Part shown: piece after piece, positions 46,417 to 58,055 of the stretch
Numbering within the stretch: the first letter of the stretch is position 1
Layout of the letters: each line of letters opens with the position of its first letter
Source: Zoroaster sp. YZ-2022
Lineage: Eukaryota > Echinodermata > Asteroidea > Forcipulatida > Zoroasteridae
Assembly: GCA_029582265.1 (NCBI GenBank)
Contig: CM055830.1
Coordinates: 24,722,163-24,786,162, forward strand
Reading direction: 5' to 3'
DNA: 64,000 nucleotides
Position numbers and translations under genes: made by a program
The notes under the pieces: model-generated
Seen by the model: only the letters and a program-made list of their open reading frames with translations
Told to the model about the DNA's origin: nothing
Databases searched by the model: none

Positions 46417-46675
46417 GTCAATAGTATGTGAAGATAATTTTTTTTGTTCATATGCTTTAATGAAATGAAATTTTTGGTGTGCCCATTTTCCCTCTATTTT
46501 TTTTTCACCTACTGCATCCCCTTTGTTCCATTAATTTCCCCCCCCCCTTTTTTCCCCTCCCAACATAATTTTTTTTTTTAAATAAATTAATTTAAAAAAA
46601 ATAAATAAAAATAAAAAATAAAATAAAAAAGTGGGGGGGCCCGGCCCCCCCCGGCTCCGGCGCCCCTGCTGGATC

Positions 46676-46965
46676 GCAGCCAAAGACTTGGGCACTAAAC
46701 ACGTGGCGGAATATGTAGCAAGAATCAGAATCCAGGACGTGGATATTTAACTACATTTCGCCACTGCTGGGTCAAACTTAACAGACTAAGAACTGGCCAT
46801 GGCCGATTTGGACATAACATGCTCTGCATGGGACTAAGTGACAACGCTAAATGTACCTGCGGTCATGATGACCAGACTGTACATCACATCGTTCATGACT
46901 GTATTATTTACAGATGTGATGGAAATTTACCTCGACCAGTCTGCATTAAACTGGATCCATAACCT
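46676..46965 (+). pseudogene. LINE C-terminal tail after the hAT insertion
   Basis: Continues the element of 42571-43318. It contains HGRFGHNMLCMGLSDNAKC, then C-x-C-G followed by DDQTVHHIVHDC, the cysteine/histidine C-terminal motif of such LINEs, and ends ICIKLDP-like with a stop near 46960. The proximal part has premature stops (for example around 46710 and 46748), so it is dead. Confidence 0.65.
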
Positions 46966-47016
46966 AACCTTGTCATGTTAACTTTGTATGAACCATACGA
47001 TAAATAAATAAATAAA

Positions 47017-47415
47017 GCAGTCCACAGCACAAATCAGATGATGTTCTATCTACCCCATATAACTGTACGCAAGTTAAGTATAATTATATCTCCCTGGCCC
47101 CACAAGTACAAGTATACAGAAAATTATTATAGCTTTGTTTTGGGGGAAGCAGCAAAATGTACTATCATGGTGACAAAATGTGATGCTGTAAAAGTGAAAG
47201 TGTGTCAACACACAAATCTAGGGTGTTTTCCCTTCTCCATGGTAAAACATGATTAAATTAGATACTGCAGACAGCTGACTCCAAGTTGTATGTTTGTAGA
47301 AAAGCAAAATTTCAAACAAATTTACCTGAAAAATTCAAAAATCGATGGGCCTTGAAGAGCAAGGCCCTAAAGTTGCAAGGCTTTGACCCTCAAGGCCAAG
47401 GCTTTTGCCCTCAAG
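47017..47415. other. RING intron 2, unassigned spacer
   Basis: No gene seen. It includes the dispersed AAGGCTTTGACCCTCAAGGC word (about 47380). Confidence 0.4.
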
Positions 47416-47700
47416 TTTCAACATTTTACAAGAGAATCCTTCACTGAAACAAACTGAAACACCAAACTACATGTAAGTTACTGTCTAGTTATAACCTTAG
47501 GTGCATTGATTAGGGTATTAAATGGAGGATACAATAACCATGTACTAGAGCAGATTATTGAATCATGTATTTGATGTGTACCAGTGATGTAGTGCCTTGA
47601 TGCTGAGCCTTGGCCTTAAGGTTATAACTAGACAGTAACTTACATGTAGTTTGGTGTTTCAGTTTGTTTCAGTGAAGGATTCTCTTGTAAAATGTTGAAA
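47416..47700. repeat. Large inverted repeat (about 83-bp arms)
   Basis: The left arm 47416-47498 contains AGAATCCTTCACTGAAACAA, CACCAAACTACATGTAAG and ACTGTCTAGTTATAACC. The right arm 47618-47700 is its near-perfect complement. The loop is about 120 bases. One arm-like copy also occurs at about 9505-9545, so the arms belong to a dispersed foldback family. Confidence 0.85.
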
Positions 47701-48601
47701 CTCGATGCACAATCATACGCATGTCTTGAGCACTCGTTTTATAGAGGCATAGACAATGTAACCAACAAAATGAGGTCATGTATATCCCTTAACTCTTTCC
47801 TGTCGGTGCGCCATTTATATCGGCTCATGCGCGCGCTATAATTTGACGACGGCTCAGCATGACGTACCTGGCAACGGGTCTTGTTTTGACTTATTTTGAC
47901 AACAGAATCCGCAACTAAACAATAAGAATTAGAGGTCATGCACTCCCAATGCAAATTAGCTAATAAATATTGATTATTGACAACGGCACAGAGACCTCCG
48001 ATTGTGTTTATTGTTAACGTTAAGTACACATGTGGTTTACACATGTACGTTGTATTTAAAAATGGCGGCCTCCATGAAACTCACAACAATCGATGCGCAG
48101 TTGGAGGTACACGTATATGCATACATGTACATGTGAGGAAGTAAAGTACTACATGTATGTAGACAATTTACATGTGTATGTGGCTTATTGAATGGGACAG
48201 GTTTTACTGCCAGGGAAACTTCCCATATACATGTACATATTGCCGTGTCAACCTGGTGACGAAGCAAGGCTGGCTGGCTGAATTTTGTTTTACTGAGATT
48301 TGTGAGCCAGTATGTAATGGTTTAAGTACAATGTACATGCACAGTTTATGTACATGTACATGCACAGTGTATGTACTTGTGTGTAACTACCTATTACTCT
48401 GCTTACATGTAATACTGTACATCATTATCATTGACATACACGTACTGGTCACCAAAGTGTCCTCAATAGAATCCTTGTACCACCCAATCCTGGCCATGTC
48501 ATTGTGTGAACGTGATTCAATTTGACTAATACACCTGCTTCAAGTCACACATACACTTGAGTGTAGGCATCATTGGTATAACATTGAAATGTGTGATATA
48601 T

Positions 48602-49328
48602 GTGTAAGGACACAATACTGACTAACTTTCATGGTGCACAAAATGATCTTGATTTTCTTAAATAATTTGACTATTTTGAACTGTTTTTTATTTTAGATAA
48701 TATTTGTATGTATGTTTAAGAGACAAATAAAGATAAAATAAAATGTGAATACGTGTTGTGTTACTTTTAATTCATGTTTACAAACTGATTTTATTGCCAA
48801 AATGGCATCTAAAAACGGGACATTAATTGAACCAAAGTTTATCAAATCAAACACTTTACGTATCCCTTACTTATTTTCCTCACAATGTGCATATAACTTG
48901 AGTAACTTAATGAAGAAATAAACTGGCTCCTAAATAAAAATAAAAATCTGTGTTCATGTTAGTTACACATCGTGTCCGCCAAATCATACGATGTTAAAAC
49001 GGCCAGATATTTTTTTTTACAAAACTCATCCTTACCAAACTAAGCCATTTTTTATTGGGAATAAGCTACATAATCATGGTGTAAACATTTTTTTGATTCG
49101 ACTTTTATTGTTGGGTACTAGACTGAAAAGTGGACACCACCCTTTCACACGCCAATCGAGAAAATACAACAGGGAGGAAAATCTACATGGCACATTATCT
49201 CTCCAATGCTATTTTCAAGTACAAGGGTGTCCATTCTCATGACTTCCAAGTAAATTACAACTTTCCACCAATATTTTTGTTCAGAACCCTGTGTTCCATT
49301 TTTGTCGGCCAGTATTGTGTCCTTACAC
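48602..49328. mobile_element. DNA transposon family M2, copy 1
   Basis: Inverted ends GTGTAAGGACACAATACTG and its complement; 727 bp, non-coding. It matches 61555-62337 along its length, with GACATTAATTGAAC, TTACGTATCCCTTAC and CACACGCCAATCGAG in the same order. It ends 101 bases upstream of RING exon 3 in intron 2. The 4-bp flanks (ATAT/ACAT) match imperfectly. Confidence 0.8.
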
Positions 49329-49429
49329 ACATATATATTATTGCATTTGAATCAAGAAAATGCCATTGCCAAACATTTGGATTAATTTGATTGTAATATT
49401 TAATAATTGTCCTTGTATTTATTTCTCAG

Positions 49430-49624
49430 TGTGTGGTATGCATGAGTAGTCGAGCATCAATTTGTACCAAGCCATGTGGACATCAGGTAATCTGCCGTCG
49501 ATGCTTTGTCAAGACCATTCAGATGGCTGTTTCACAAAGATTGCTGCCATTAAGATGTGTAATGTGCCGAGCCAAAGTAACACAGCTACAGCAGACTACT
49601 AGTGCTGCACATATTCCTTCTTAG
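49430..49624 (+). CDS. RING protein, coding exon 3 (C3HC4 RING finger)
   Basis: Encodes residues 74-137 and the stop. The acceptor is TTTCTCAG|TGT, phase 0. The RING cross-brace is complete: C74-x2-C77, C89-x-H91, C95-x2-C98, C116-x2-C119, i.e. C3HC4. Between the last pairs is the distinctive KTIQMAVSQRLLPLRC. RING fingers recruit E2 ubiquitin conjugates, so the protein is probably a membrane-tethered E3 ubiquitin ligase; that is inferred from the domain only. The C-terminal tail after AKV is short and polar. A transposon copy (48602-49328) ends 101 bases upstream of this exon. Confidence 0.85.
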   Translation, partial: CVVCMSSRASICTKPCGHQVICRRCFVKTIQMAVSQRLLPLRCVMCRAKVTQLQQTTSAAHIPS

Positions 49625-51705
49625 TATGGGCTTCCTTGTCACAATTAGCAATGTCATTTTATTGTTACTTTACATACTTGTTACAAGAAAATAACCAGTA
49701 TTTTTCCTGTAATTATCAGAATCATGGTTACGCACGAAGAAGTCTTTCATAACTTTTTCAGTAGTTTTATGAGCCATTTAAAGTATTTTGTAGAATTTAA
49801 TGTCTTTTTGGAAACATACATGTAAGGTACATAATTATGAAAAGTATCAATTTCTTTCATAAATTTAAAGAGTTAGAAACTAGTTTTAGAGGTATTTTGA
49901 GAGTAATGAGTCACATGTACATGTATCATATTCCAGTAAATTAAATACAAACGTCTTTCTAAATGAACAACCGTCTGATTAAAGCCATGTACAAGCGCAT
50001 GTAGAAACTACATGTACCTTACTAGTGTATAAGTGTGTACTTAATGTATGTAGATGGTAATATTGAATTAAATTATCTCACTAAAATATATTTCTGTGCA
50101 AACAAAAATAGTATGCATGAAAAATACTCAGCAAATGGGCATGTATACATGTAGCTGTAGTACCACTATGAGGTACCATACTAATACAGAATATATGGGC
50201 AGTTACCTACATGAACATGAACATAAAGTGTGCCATGACAATATAGTTGTAATCCAAATACATACATACATAACAAGCAGTGTTTTAGCCAGGATTTGGG
50301 AAAGTGGGAGTGCAAAAAGAAAAGTTGGAGTGCAACTTTTTAGTGTCAAAGATTTGTGTGCGAAGCACATAACACGATCTAGCGCTGTAACAAGATTGGA
50401 TTCCCAACCTTAGGGAAACATGGAATAAGGCACTTGGGGTAGCTAGCTACATGTTTCCAGAACTATACATGTATGTAATGTGATCATGCTTAATATATTG
50501 GCCTGACAAAACATCACAAATATTGCATTTATTACTATGCAGAGTGCGTTTAATTTGAGAATGAAATGTGTTGGTCATGTTTTTATATTGTGTGCCAGTC
50601 TGTGGAATACTACAAAATGAATTTCCCAAATCCATTGTTTCTGTTGGAGAAAATGCATTGGACTGGTATAATACACAGCTTACACACTTCATGTAGATAT
50701 GTACATTACAGTCAATACTGATGCAAATTTGGACAGATAACGGTAATTATGTTCACACAGAAAATTTACACGCAATATTACAAAATCATTAAAATGATCA
50801 AGAATGTTTATTATGAGGATTTGTATAATATTTTTATGATGACCATGATTCAAAAGCAATAACTATTCTTGAAAACATCAATAATTTTTAAAAAGCATTT
50901 AATGTAGCAGCAAGTTTTCAAGAAATCGAGTAGGAATTAAATATAAATTCTATATGTAGTACATGTACGTATATATCATATAAATGCAGACATTCCAATG
51001 TCTGCATTTTTCTGCGAATAGAAAAAGTCAAGATATGTTAGGTTTGTGACAACAGAATAACACATGTAAATTCATAAACTTTCTTCCATGTTTTAAGTAC
51101 AGGTTAACCACATTTGCTATGCATATTATGAAACAATAATAAAAATTAAATTTTAAATTATTAAAAGTACACTGAACTGTCATTATACATGTATGTATGG
51201 AAATCTGCAAATAAAAGTTAAGTAGTTAGAATGATGAAATCCATATGTACTGTGTGTGTATATGTACATGTAGATGCTTGGAATATATTGAAATATCCAA
51301 GACAAATTTAATGTATGTAAAATTTAAATATTTTCACATCTATATAAAATATATAAAATTCAAGTGAAATTTCATTCTTCAAAAAATTCAAGCTTTTTCT
51401 ATTGACTGTGTTGTACACATGTGTTTTTTCATTTGTACACCTTGTTTTTTTCCAAGAAAGTTTCCATAGGGGATATTTGCCTAATACATGTAATATGTTC
51501 AATATATTGAAGATTTTCAATATCATTAAGTGATTGCTTATGTACCTGTCCATGCACATCATAAAGCATGAGTTCATAATAGTTTTGACGGTCGTGACTT
51601 AACAGTGGTGTAGTTATGCAAGTACATATACATGTACATGTATATTGTCAATAAGGTTGTCTGTTAATAATTAACTGATGATAGCCTGTGATGGTCCATG
51701 TACAT
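49625..51705. other. Downstream of the RING gene: 3' flank, unassigned
   Basis: Presumed 3' untranslated region and flank of the RING gene; I cannot place the poly(A) site. 50275-50330 has a single hAT-like end (CAGTGTTTTAGCCAGGATTT) without a visible partner. A 13-bp-stem hairpin lies at 50983-51010. Confidence 0.4.
50983..51010. repeat. Perfect short hairpin
   Basis: AAATGCAGACATT, CC, AATGTCTGCATTT: a 13-bp perfect stem with a 2-base centre, followed by a short T run. Confidence 0.9.
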
Positions 51706-52058
51706 AAGTCTGCATTGTGTATCCAGGTACCTGCATACTCGATCCGTCATTACCAGGTTCCATTTTTCGGGTTGCAGTTACCCGTAAATGACTTCTTAAA
51801 ATTCCGACTGAACTTTTTGTTAACAAAATGTGTGTAGGGAATGGGGATGCTATGAGTCGTTATTAATATAGAGGGTGGGAAATTATTACAGTTAGTCCAC
51901 ATTTATTGTGACCCTAATAAAACAAGAGAAACTTAGTTATTTTATACGTTCAGGAGTGTTTATGTATTTTTACAGAATTGTTTACGGGTACCCAGGTATC
52001 TAAAGATTTCCAATTTTGGGTATCCAGTTCCCGAAATAACCAAGAATGCATAGCCTTA
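51706..52058. mobile_element. Remnant of the GGATACCCGG-type hAT MITE
   Basis: The left part TAAGTCTGCATTGTGTATCC and the complement of the right part (TAAGGCTATGCATTCTTGG) are diverged inverted ends. The inside carries TTACCCGTAAATGACTT and TTTACGGGTACCCAGGTATC, similar to the subterminal words of 27911-29917. Confidence 0.5.
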
Positions 52059-55036
52059 TATGTACATGTACATTTTTTATCCATCACCCTGTTGGTTGGG
52101 TACATGCTTTCTTATAAGTAGTTTCATTGACATTTTCATACTTCCAAACTGTATTGACTGCTCTGTACAACCACTGTGCGTATGCACTGTGTACATACAT
52201 AATGTCCAGTGTATGGGATCAGCAAGTTGTGAGCTATGCATTTTTAGTGTATATAGAATAATACATATGAGGTGTCTCTTTTCTTTGGTCTTCATTACTT
52301 AAAAGACGATCATTTCTTAATCAATTATTATCAATATAACTCAGAATCCCACTCAGATCCGAGCCTACATTTGTGTATATATATATATATCAAATCATTT
52401 CATATGATCTGCCAAACTTGATTTAGAGTATTTCATTTATATACTCAATTATTTTCATTGTACCAGACAAACAGATGACTTTCATATTTCATTGATACAT
52501 ACTTCTAAAGCCAAATAAATTGTTAGTTATCAGGGTCTTATGTTATGGAATTCTTTCAATACATGTAATTATCTAAAAAGTTTTAAAAGTTTTTTTTTTA
52601 AAGAATGTTTTTGGAAAAGTACTATAATGTTTATAAGTGCTACACCCTTCAAAGTAATTTAATTTATTTAATCATATGTTTTATTTTAAAACTGGTAGTG
52701 CAATGTAACATGCAGTACACTATATATATCTGGTTATGTATAGAATCTTGGGGGGAAGGCTTAAATCTATTTTATAAAACATTTGTTCTATGTTTGTATA
52801 TAGTTAAATGATTTCATAAAAATTCTGACATTTAAATGTGTACACGTGTACTGTTGTATTTCTTGGTGCACAATACATGTAATGACTGTTAGTAAAAGAC
52901 ACTAGTTTGGATGATAGTTTGGATGATATCTTGTGAGATGCAGTAGAATATCATAATCATTTCAATTATTTGGACAGTTTTCAGTCATAACACATCTTGG
53001 ATTATACTGATGTGATGGGATAAATCTAATATCACTTGCAAAAGTATGATAGTATGAACATTTCTAAACTTGGTCAACCAATTTGGCTACATACATGTAG
53101 GTCCATAATACTGACATAAATTGTCATCTCAGATACTTTAATATTTCTAATATACCATCTCATGAGCGTCACATGCGTACAATGTAGCTATCACATACAT
53201 CATGCATAAAACAGTACATTACACTGGCACATTTGATTATGCAAGCATAAATTTAAAACAGGAATTTTATTGATTAAATTATTTAATTATTACTTTTTTA
53301 ATTTGGAGCTGTTTCCCACTCTGTTTACAGTAGTGGATGAACACATTTACTTGGTGTACCATTTAAACAAATATTGTTTAGTATATATTTTTTTATTTGA
53401 AGGGAATCCTGTACAACACTGGTTTTTGGTAACATACATTCATTTCAAACCTCGTTTTCAAGAAAAATATGAAAGTAACCTGTGAAAAATTCATATGCAT
53501 GCAGGTGATCATGTGTTTAGAAAAAAATTATATATGTACATGTACATGTGTTTTGTGTTTTACAAAATTTGCTATAAAAAAAAACTATTTTCTGTAAGAT
53601 GTTGTAAATTCCCTTTTCATATTTAATATTCAGTTTTCCCCCTGAGCCTGGTTATATGCTTAACCTTGTACATGTAACATATAACCATAGAGCAAGGACA
53701 TACATAATTTGGATACAGCTAGTCCTTGGGTGTGTTTCACACCTGTATAATGACACCTGTGTAATCCTAGTCACCACATTAATTATGACAGTCACTGGCA
53801 CAGTTAAGGTGGAACTGACTATTGAGTATGAAGCCTTAGCATTACAGTAAAAATATGGCAGCCCCAATATATGGAATGATAGAATATGTAAACAGTGTCA
53901 TGACAGACAACGAAATGAAACCAACTAAACATTAGGTTATTACACAAGTACATTGTATTTATAACATGTTTAAATTTGTAAAAATCTACATTTTGTTTTT
54001 TAATTTAGCTTACCTGAGAACATATCTAAAATATTGCAAGAGTTTTGATCTTATTGCTCAGTCTATCCTTTACCTTTCACATCACTTGATTGAATATATT
54101 ACATGGTTTGTGTAATGTGCTCTAGCATATTCCTGGTATATATTATGACTTTGTACGACATGTGTAAATGATTGGAAGATGCATAATAATCATGAAATAT
54201 ATGTATAACGCACATTTAATTTGTAATTATATAAATTGTTAATATATAAGTATATGCATCTTCTGTTTTGTTGGAAATAATGATTAAATCAATGAATTAT
54301 ATTAAAATGAAAATGTGGGTTTTGTTTTGATCTTATTGGTCGGTCTATCCTTTAACTTGAAAATAAATCAGCTGTTTACAAATGCTAAATAAATCTCAAC
54401 AAACTTAATTATTAAAAACATTGTTTTATTGAACCAACATGTTTATGTCAGATTATCATCACAATCACTATTTATAAAATGTCTTCAGCATGACATTGTT
54501 GATAATATGCTGTGGTTACAGGCTACAAGCAAGTATTCAAATTCTGTCTACATGAAAATATATGTTGATTATTATACAAGGTATATTCCATGCTACATTA
54601 ACCTCATGTGCTAGCATTCTTTGGCTGTCAAACACTGGTTTTTGGTTATGTATGTTCATGGTGACCATCTAATTTTCAAGAAATATATCGTAAAACTAAT
54701 AAGTGGTCACATTTTGAGAAAAGTACAAAAATGTAACAAGTTACACCAAAATTGTTTTTGTTTTACAAACAAGTTGCTGAATGCCAAACAATTCCAGTTT
54801 CCTCTAAGCCTCTCCTTATCGATTTGTTTCAACAATGTTGAATTCCTTGCCCAGTCAAACAGTCATCCATTTCCAGACACTTTTCTATTCACTAGGAAGA
54901 ATTTATTGGAGAAAGAAATAATCAACAGTTTGTTTCTACTAAAATTCCCTTTCATATACTAATATATAAAATCAATATTAAATCAATGGGATTGCTTATA
55001 AAATTATCAAATTATCAATATAACTTTCCCTTACCT
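52059..55036. other. Intergenic between convergent genes, unassigned
   Basis: Very AT-rich, with (TATA)n at about 52376-52390 and scattered TACATGTA octamers. The 54830-54960 segment resembles 11715-11860 (old repeat). No coding motif recognised. Confidence 0.4.
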
Positions 55037-55234
55037 TAAGTAAGACTGATTGCGGTGACACCATGTGGAATCTCAATTGAGTAGTAATTAGTTCTGAAAA
55101 GAACTGGGGGTACAACTCGACGTTTCGATCAGTATGCTCTGATCGAAACGTCGAGTTGTACCCCCAGTTCTTTTCAGAACTAATTACTACTCAATTGAGA
55201 TTCCACATGGTGTCACCGCAATCAGTCTTACTTA
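55037..55234. repeat. Perfect 96-bp-arm palindrome, 6-base loop
   Basis: Left arm 55037-55132, loop TATGCT (55133-55138), right arm 55139-55234. Comparing base by base I find no mismatch in 96 pairs. The apex is ACTCGACGTTTCGATCAG and its complement. The structure would extrude as a long hairpin. Flanks show no clear target duplication. Confidence 0.95.
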
Positions 55235-55594
55235 TCATCCTCACCATGCAAAGCTACAAGTTTTACCTTTCCCTTACCTTGTTTCACAAATACAAAGAGC
55301 ATTTACTACACCAGCATAAAGGTGTTCCATAGCACAATTGTATATTTAAATAATCGGCTTCTATAATGACATCCTGTAGTTTGCCTACTCCATGATAAAG
55401 ATCAAAAATTAATCTTTCCAACTGTTATGATATTGAATGTATTTAAACCCCACAGTCTGTATCAATAAAGTTCTTTACATACAGTGAAAACACTTCCCTG
55501 GTAAGCTGCAGCATGAGTGAAGTATGCCTTCAATAGATCATGTAACTACGATGCAATGTACCATTGTAGTACACTCATGACTGCAGAAAATATA

Positions 55595-55794
55595 TACAAG
55601 TAACAAATACAGACAACACTACACAAGGAGCGCTAATAGCACTATCCTAGTAGTATTATACAAGTAAATAATACAGACAACACTACACAAGGAGCGCTAA
55701 TAGCACTATCCTAGTAGTATACAAGTAAATAATACAGACAACACTACACAAGGAGCGCTAATAGCACTATCCTAGTAGTATTATACAAGTAAAT
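55595..55794 (+). repeat. Three-copy minisatellite, 61-64-bp unit
   Basis: Units begin TACAAGTAA at 55595, 55659, 55720, with a partial fourth at 55784. The core is AATACAGACAACACTACACA, then AGGAGCGCTAATAGCACTAT. Copies differ by a 3-base ATT indel. Confidence 0.95.
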
Positions 55795-55799
55795 TAAAG

Positions 55800-57259
55800 A
55801 TCATCTATAGGATTGGGTCGAGTAATTAGCATTCTTAATGTTCATATCTGTATCAGCAGTGTAGATTACTCTGTCATCAAAAGATCACATACATGTAGTA
55901 ATTCTTGTAAGAAATTACTACATGATTGAACACTTTGTTGTTGATAACACCTTATTAACTTAATTATTATGAATTTGCCTGCTAAAGATGGAATGTGGTT
56001 TTGTATCTATCTAGTGGACAAACATTCACAGCAAATATTACAGTTTAAAACTCCATGCACCCCTTGACCACCATACTGTATGTATATTTGGGTACATGTC
56101 AAATGTAGCAACATGTTAGGCAATAGTTTAATGCACCTAGATGTATACAACCTGACCATGTTAATATACTTTGCATGGATTTGGTCAGCAGTAAATGACA
56201 AGTAATTCACTCATTGTTGACTCATCTAGCTAATACTACAGTAATGTGTATCATTGATCATGCCTTGTGTACTGCATAATGGTCAACAAAATCCATCAAA
56301 CCTGAACAAAAGTTATATTTTGACTTTCTCCCTTAATTTGCTGTTTATTCCATTTTCTTTTCAATTGTATTGTAATTTAATTAAATTTTTGTATTTTAGT
56401 AACATTTAATTAGAATGGAAACAAAATAATAGCAGTAATACAAATGATTGGCTAAAGCCACTATTAGTAGTGGCAGGCAGTTGTGTTTTCTCATTAACAT
56501 TTGAAAGTTATCAATCAACTTGTCTACTGTATATTTCCCCTTCCTAATCCGTGATAAACTTTCTGGTTTATCAGTCATGAATTAACAATAGATGATATGT
56601 AGGCTATAAATACTTGCCTGCATTTACACATCAAATCATAATTACTACTGTGTATGAAATAATGTTCACATATTAAGAAATATAAATAAAGTAATCCTTA
56701 AGTATATTCATGTTCATTGCCAACGATGATTACTCTTGTAAATAAATGTTTCATTCATATTGATCAGGCATGCAAGTGCAGTTTGTCCAAAAGATAGGAA
56801 AGTGCCAGCCACAGCCAGACTTTGCACTTTGTTCTTCAGTTTTCAATGGCTGAGTAACCAAAAACGAGGAAATCAGCTGAAAAGTTGCATGCCTGAGTGC
56901 CGAGTGGTGATATTAAACTGATTATAATATCAATTCAGTGTCATCTCAGGCTTCCTTTAGAAATATCACTTCAAGTTTTCTTTATATTCTTCAAGCTGGC
57001 ATAAACAATCTGAACATATATTTGTTTTCTTTAGTTGTAACTACATAGAGGTTTCACTCAGTGGTGATTGGTTTGTACAAGCTGGTTTTATTAACAGGTA
57101 TTATAATGTAACAAATCATAATAATCATATATATTTACCAATCCTTGCAAATGGAAGTAACCAAACTAACAATATACTACACAAATGTTTTCTCATACAT
57201 GTTGAAATCACAAGAGTCCTCCTGACTGTCTTGTGAGAATTAAGTATGAGTGAGACATA
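55800..57259. other. TRRAP 3' flank / presumed 3' UTR, with one MITE
   Basis: Sequence downstream (minus-strand sense) of the TRRAP stop. The 3' UTR must start at 57259 and run down; its end is not identified. A small MITE lies at 56766-56900. Confidence 0.4.
56766..56900. mobile_element. Small MITE, CAGGCATGCAA ends, copy 2
   Basis: Inverted ends CAGGCATGCAAGTGCAG and TTGCATGCCTGA; second copy of the element at 44196-44332. Confidence 0.75.
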
Positions 57260-57369
57260 TTATAACCATGGATGCCATGCAGGATCCATACGACATAGAT
57301 TGTCAGGACTGTTTGCTGCTGCTACTAATGTACTTACTTTACTTTCACCTCCTTCAAACTGAGCAAGAT
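57260..57369 (-). CDS. TRRAP: TRRAP, last coding exon (FATC tail)
   Basis: Minus strand, read from 57369. The acceptor is TGTAATACAG reversed from the plus strand. With one base from the previous exon it encodes NLAQFEGGESKVSTL through CRMDPAWHPWL and a TAA stop (complement of 57260-57262). This is the invariant FATC C-terminus of TRRAP/Tra1, a PI3K-like pseudokinase that scaffolds SAGA and NuA4/TIP60 acetyltransferase complexes in the nucleus and contacts activators. A perfect donor-like AAA|GTAAGTA sits inside the exon (57331-57340), but reading through it gives the conserved tail, so it should not be used. Confidence 0.93.
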
Positions 57370-58055
57370 CTGTAATACAATATATGCATGCAATGTAAGT
57401 GCTATCTTCATTGTATAGTTAAGCAATATTCTGCAATGTTAATGCAACCTCATTAAAAACAACATTGTACAATATTCATTGGTATTTTTCTTGTCATTGC
57501 AGTTTTATACATTCTGAAGCAAGAATGATTTTTAACAAAAATGTAAAATATAGTTCATTATATATTATTTGATTTCCCCTATTAAGGGACTTGGAAATTG
57601 ATTCTTCATTATTGTTCACAATCTCTGTCAGATCAACAGCAAATACTCAGGTTAAAGATGGACTTCAACGAGAGCTCGTACACTAAATCGTCTCCTGAGT
57701 CTTGTTTATGTTGTGTTTAGTTATTATTTCATTATCAGTACGATGGTTTTATTCCCCGTTATTTTGTTTAATTTTGATTGTAAAAAATAGCCCCCCTTCT
57801 TAGATTTCTGAGCGAGTGGTTTTCTCGCCGTTGGCTGCGCGCTTTCATGGTTCCCAGCAAAGGCCCATAGAAGTACAATACGAAATGAACGGTGAAATAC
57901 CAGCGCCACGTAAACCAGCCGTAAGTGTGACGTACTATCTGGGGCATAAATAAAGGAAGCCGCTTTTGTCTTTGTGTTTGGCAATGGGATTTTACTTGCT
58001 CAAGCTTATACACATGATTTTTTCCCGTTTTGACGATTTTGTGTAAGACGGCATA

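Larger units (their letters stand above)
43319..46668 (-). mobile_element. hAT transposon carrying a decayed transposase
   Basis: The left end CAGGCCCGCCGGAAGG and the complement of the right end CAGGGGCGCCGGAGCCGG are related CAGG-type termini. They are flanked by the direct repeat CTGGATC (43312-43318 and 46669-46675); an 8-bp duplication with one mismatch is possible if the end is drawn one base in. G-runs occur near both ends. The transposase (minus strand, 46416-44493) is broken by frameshifts. A MITE (44196-44332) has inserted. The host site is inside a LINE. Confidence 0.75.
42445..47016 (+). mobile_element. Jockey/CR1-type LINE fragment split by a hAT element
   Basis: Reverse transcriptase motifs (42571-42843), then a C-terminal region (42845-43318), then after the hAT insertion the extreme C-terminus and an (AATA)n tail (about 46999-47016). 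The polymerase catalytic core is missing: VDLSAD is followed directly by SYKSHLTQLAQKANAHN, so a large internal segment was deleted. The hAT insertion (43319-46668) interrupts the coding frame in ISTGS. Confidence 0.75.
24711..49624 (+). other. Gene span: membrane-anchored small RING-finger protein
   Basis: Three coding exons joined by consensus splice sites, all in phase 0, give a 137-residue protein. The transcript part seen starts at an acceptor (TTATTTGCAG ending 24710), so at least one 5' untranslated exon lies upstream and was not identified. Introns are 24905-36798 and 36865-49429. Total coding length is 414 bases including stop in a 25-kb span, and the introns are packed with mobile elements and a minisatellite. 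I find no confident poly(A) site. Confidence 0.8.
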
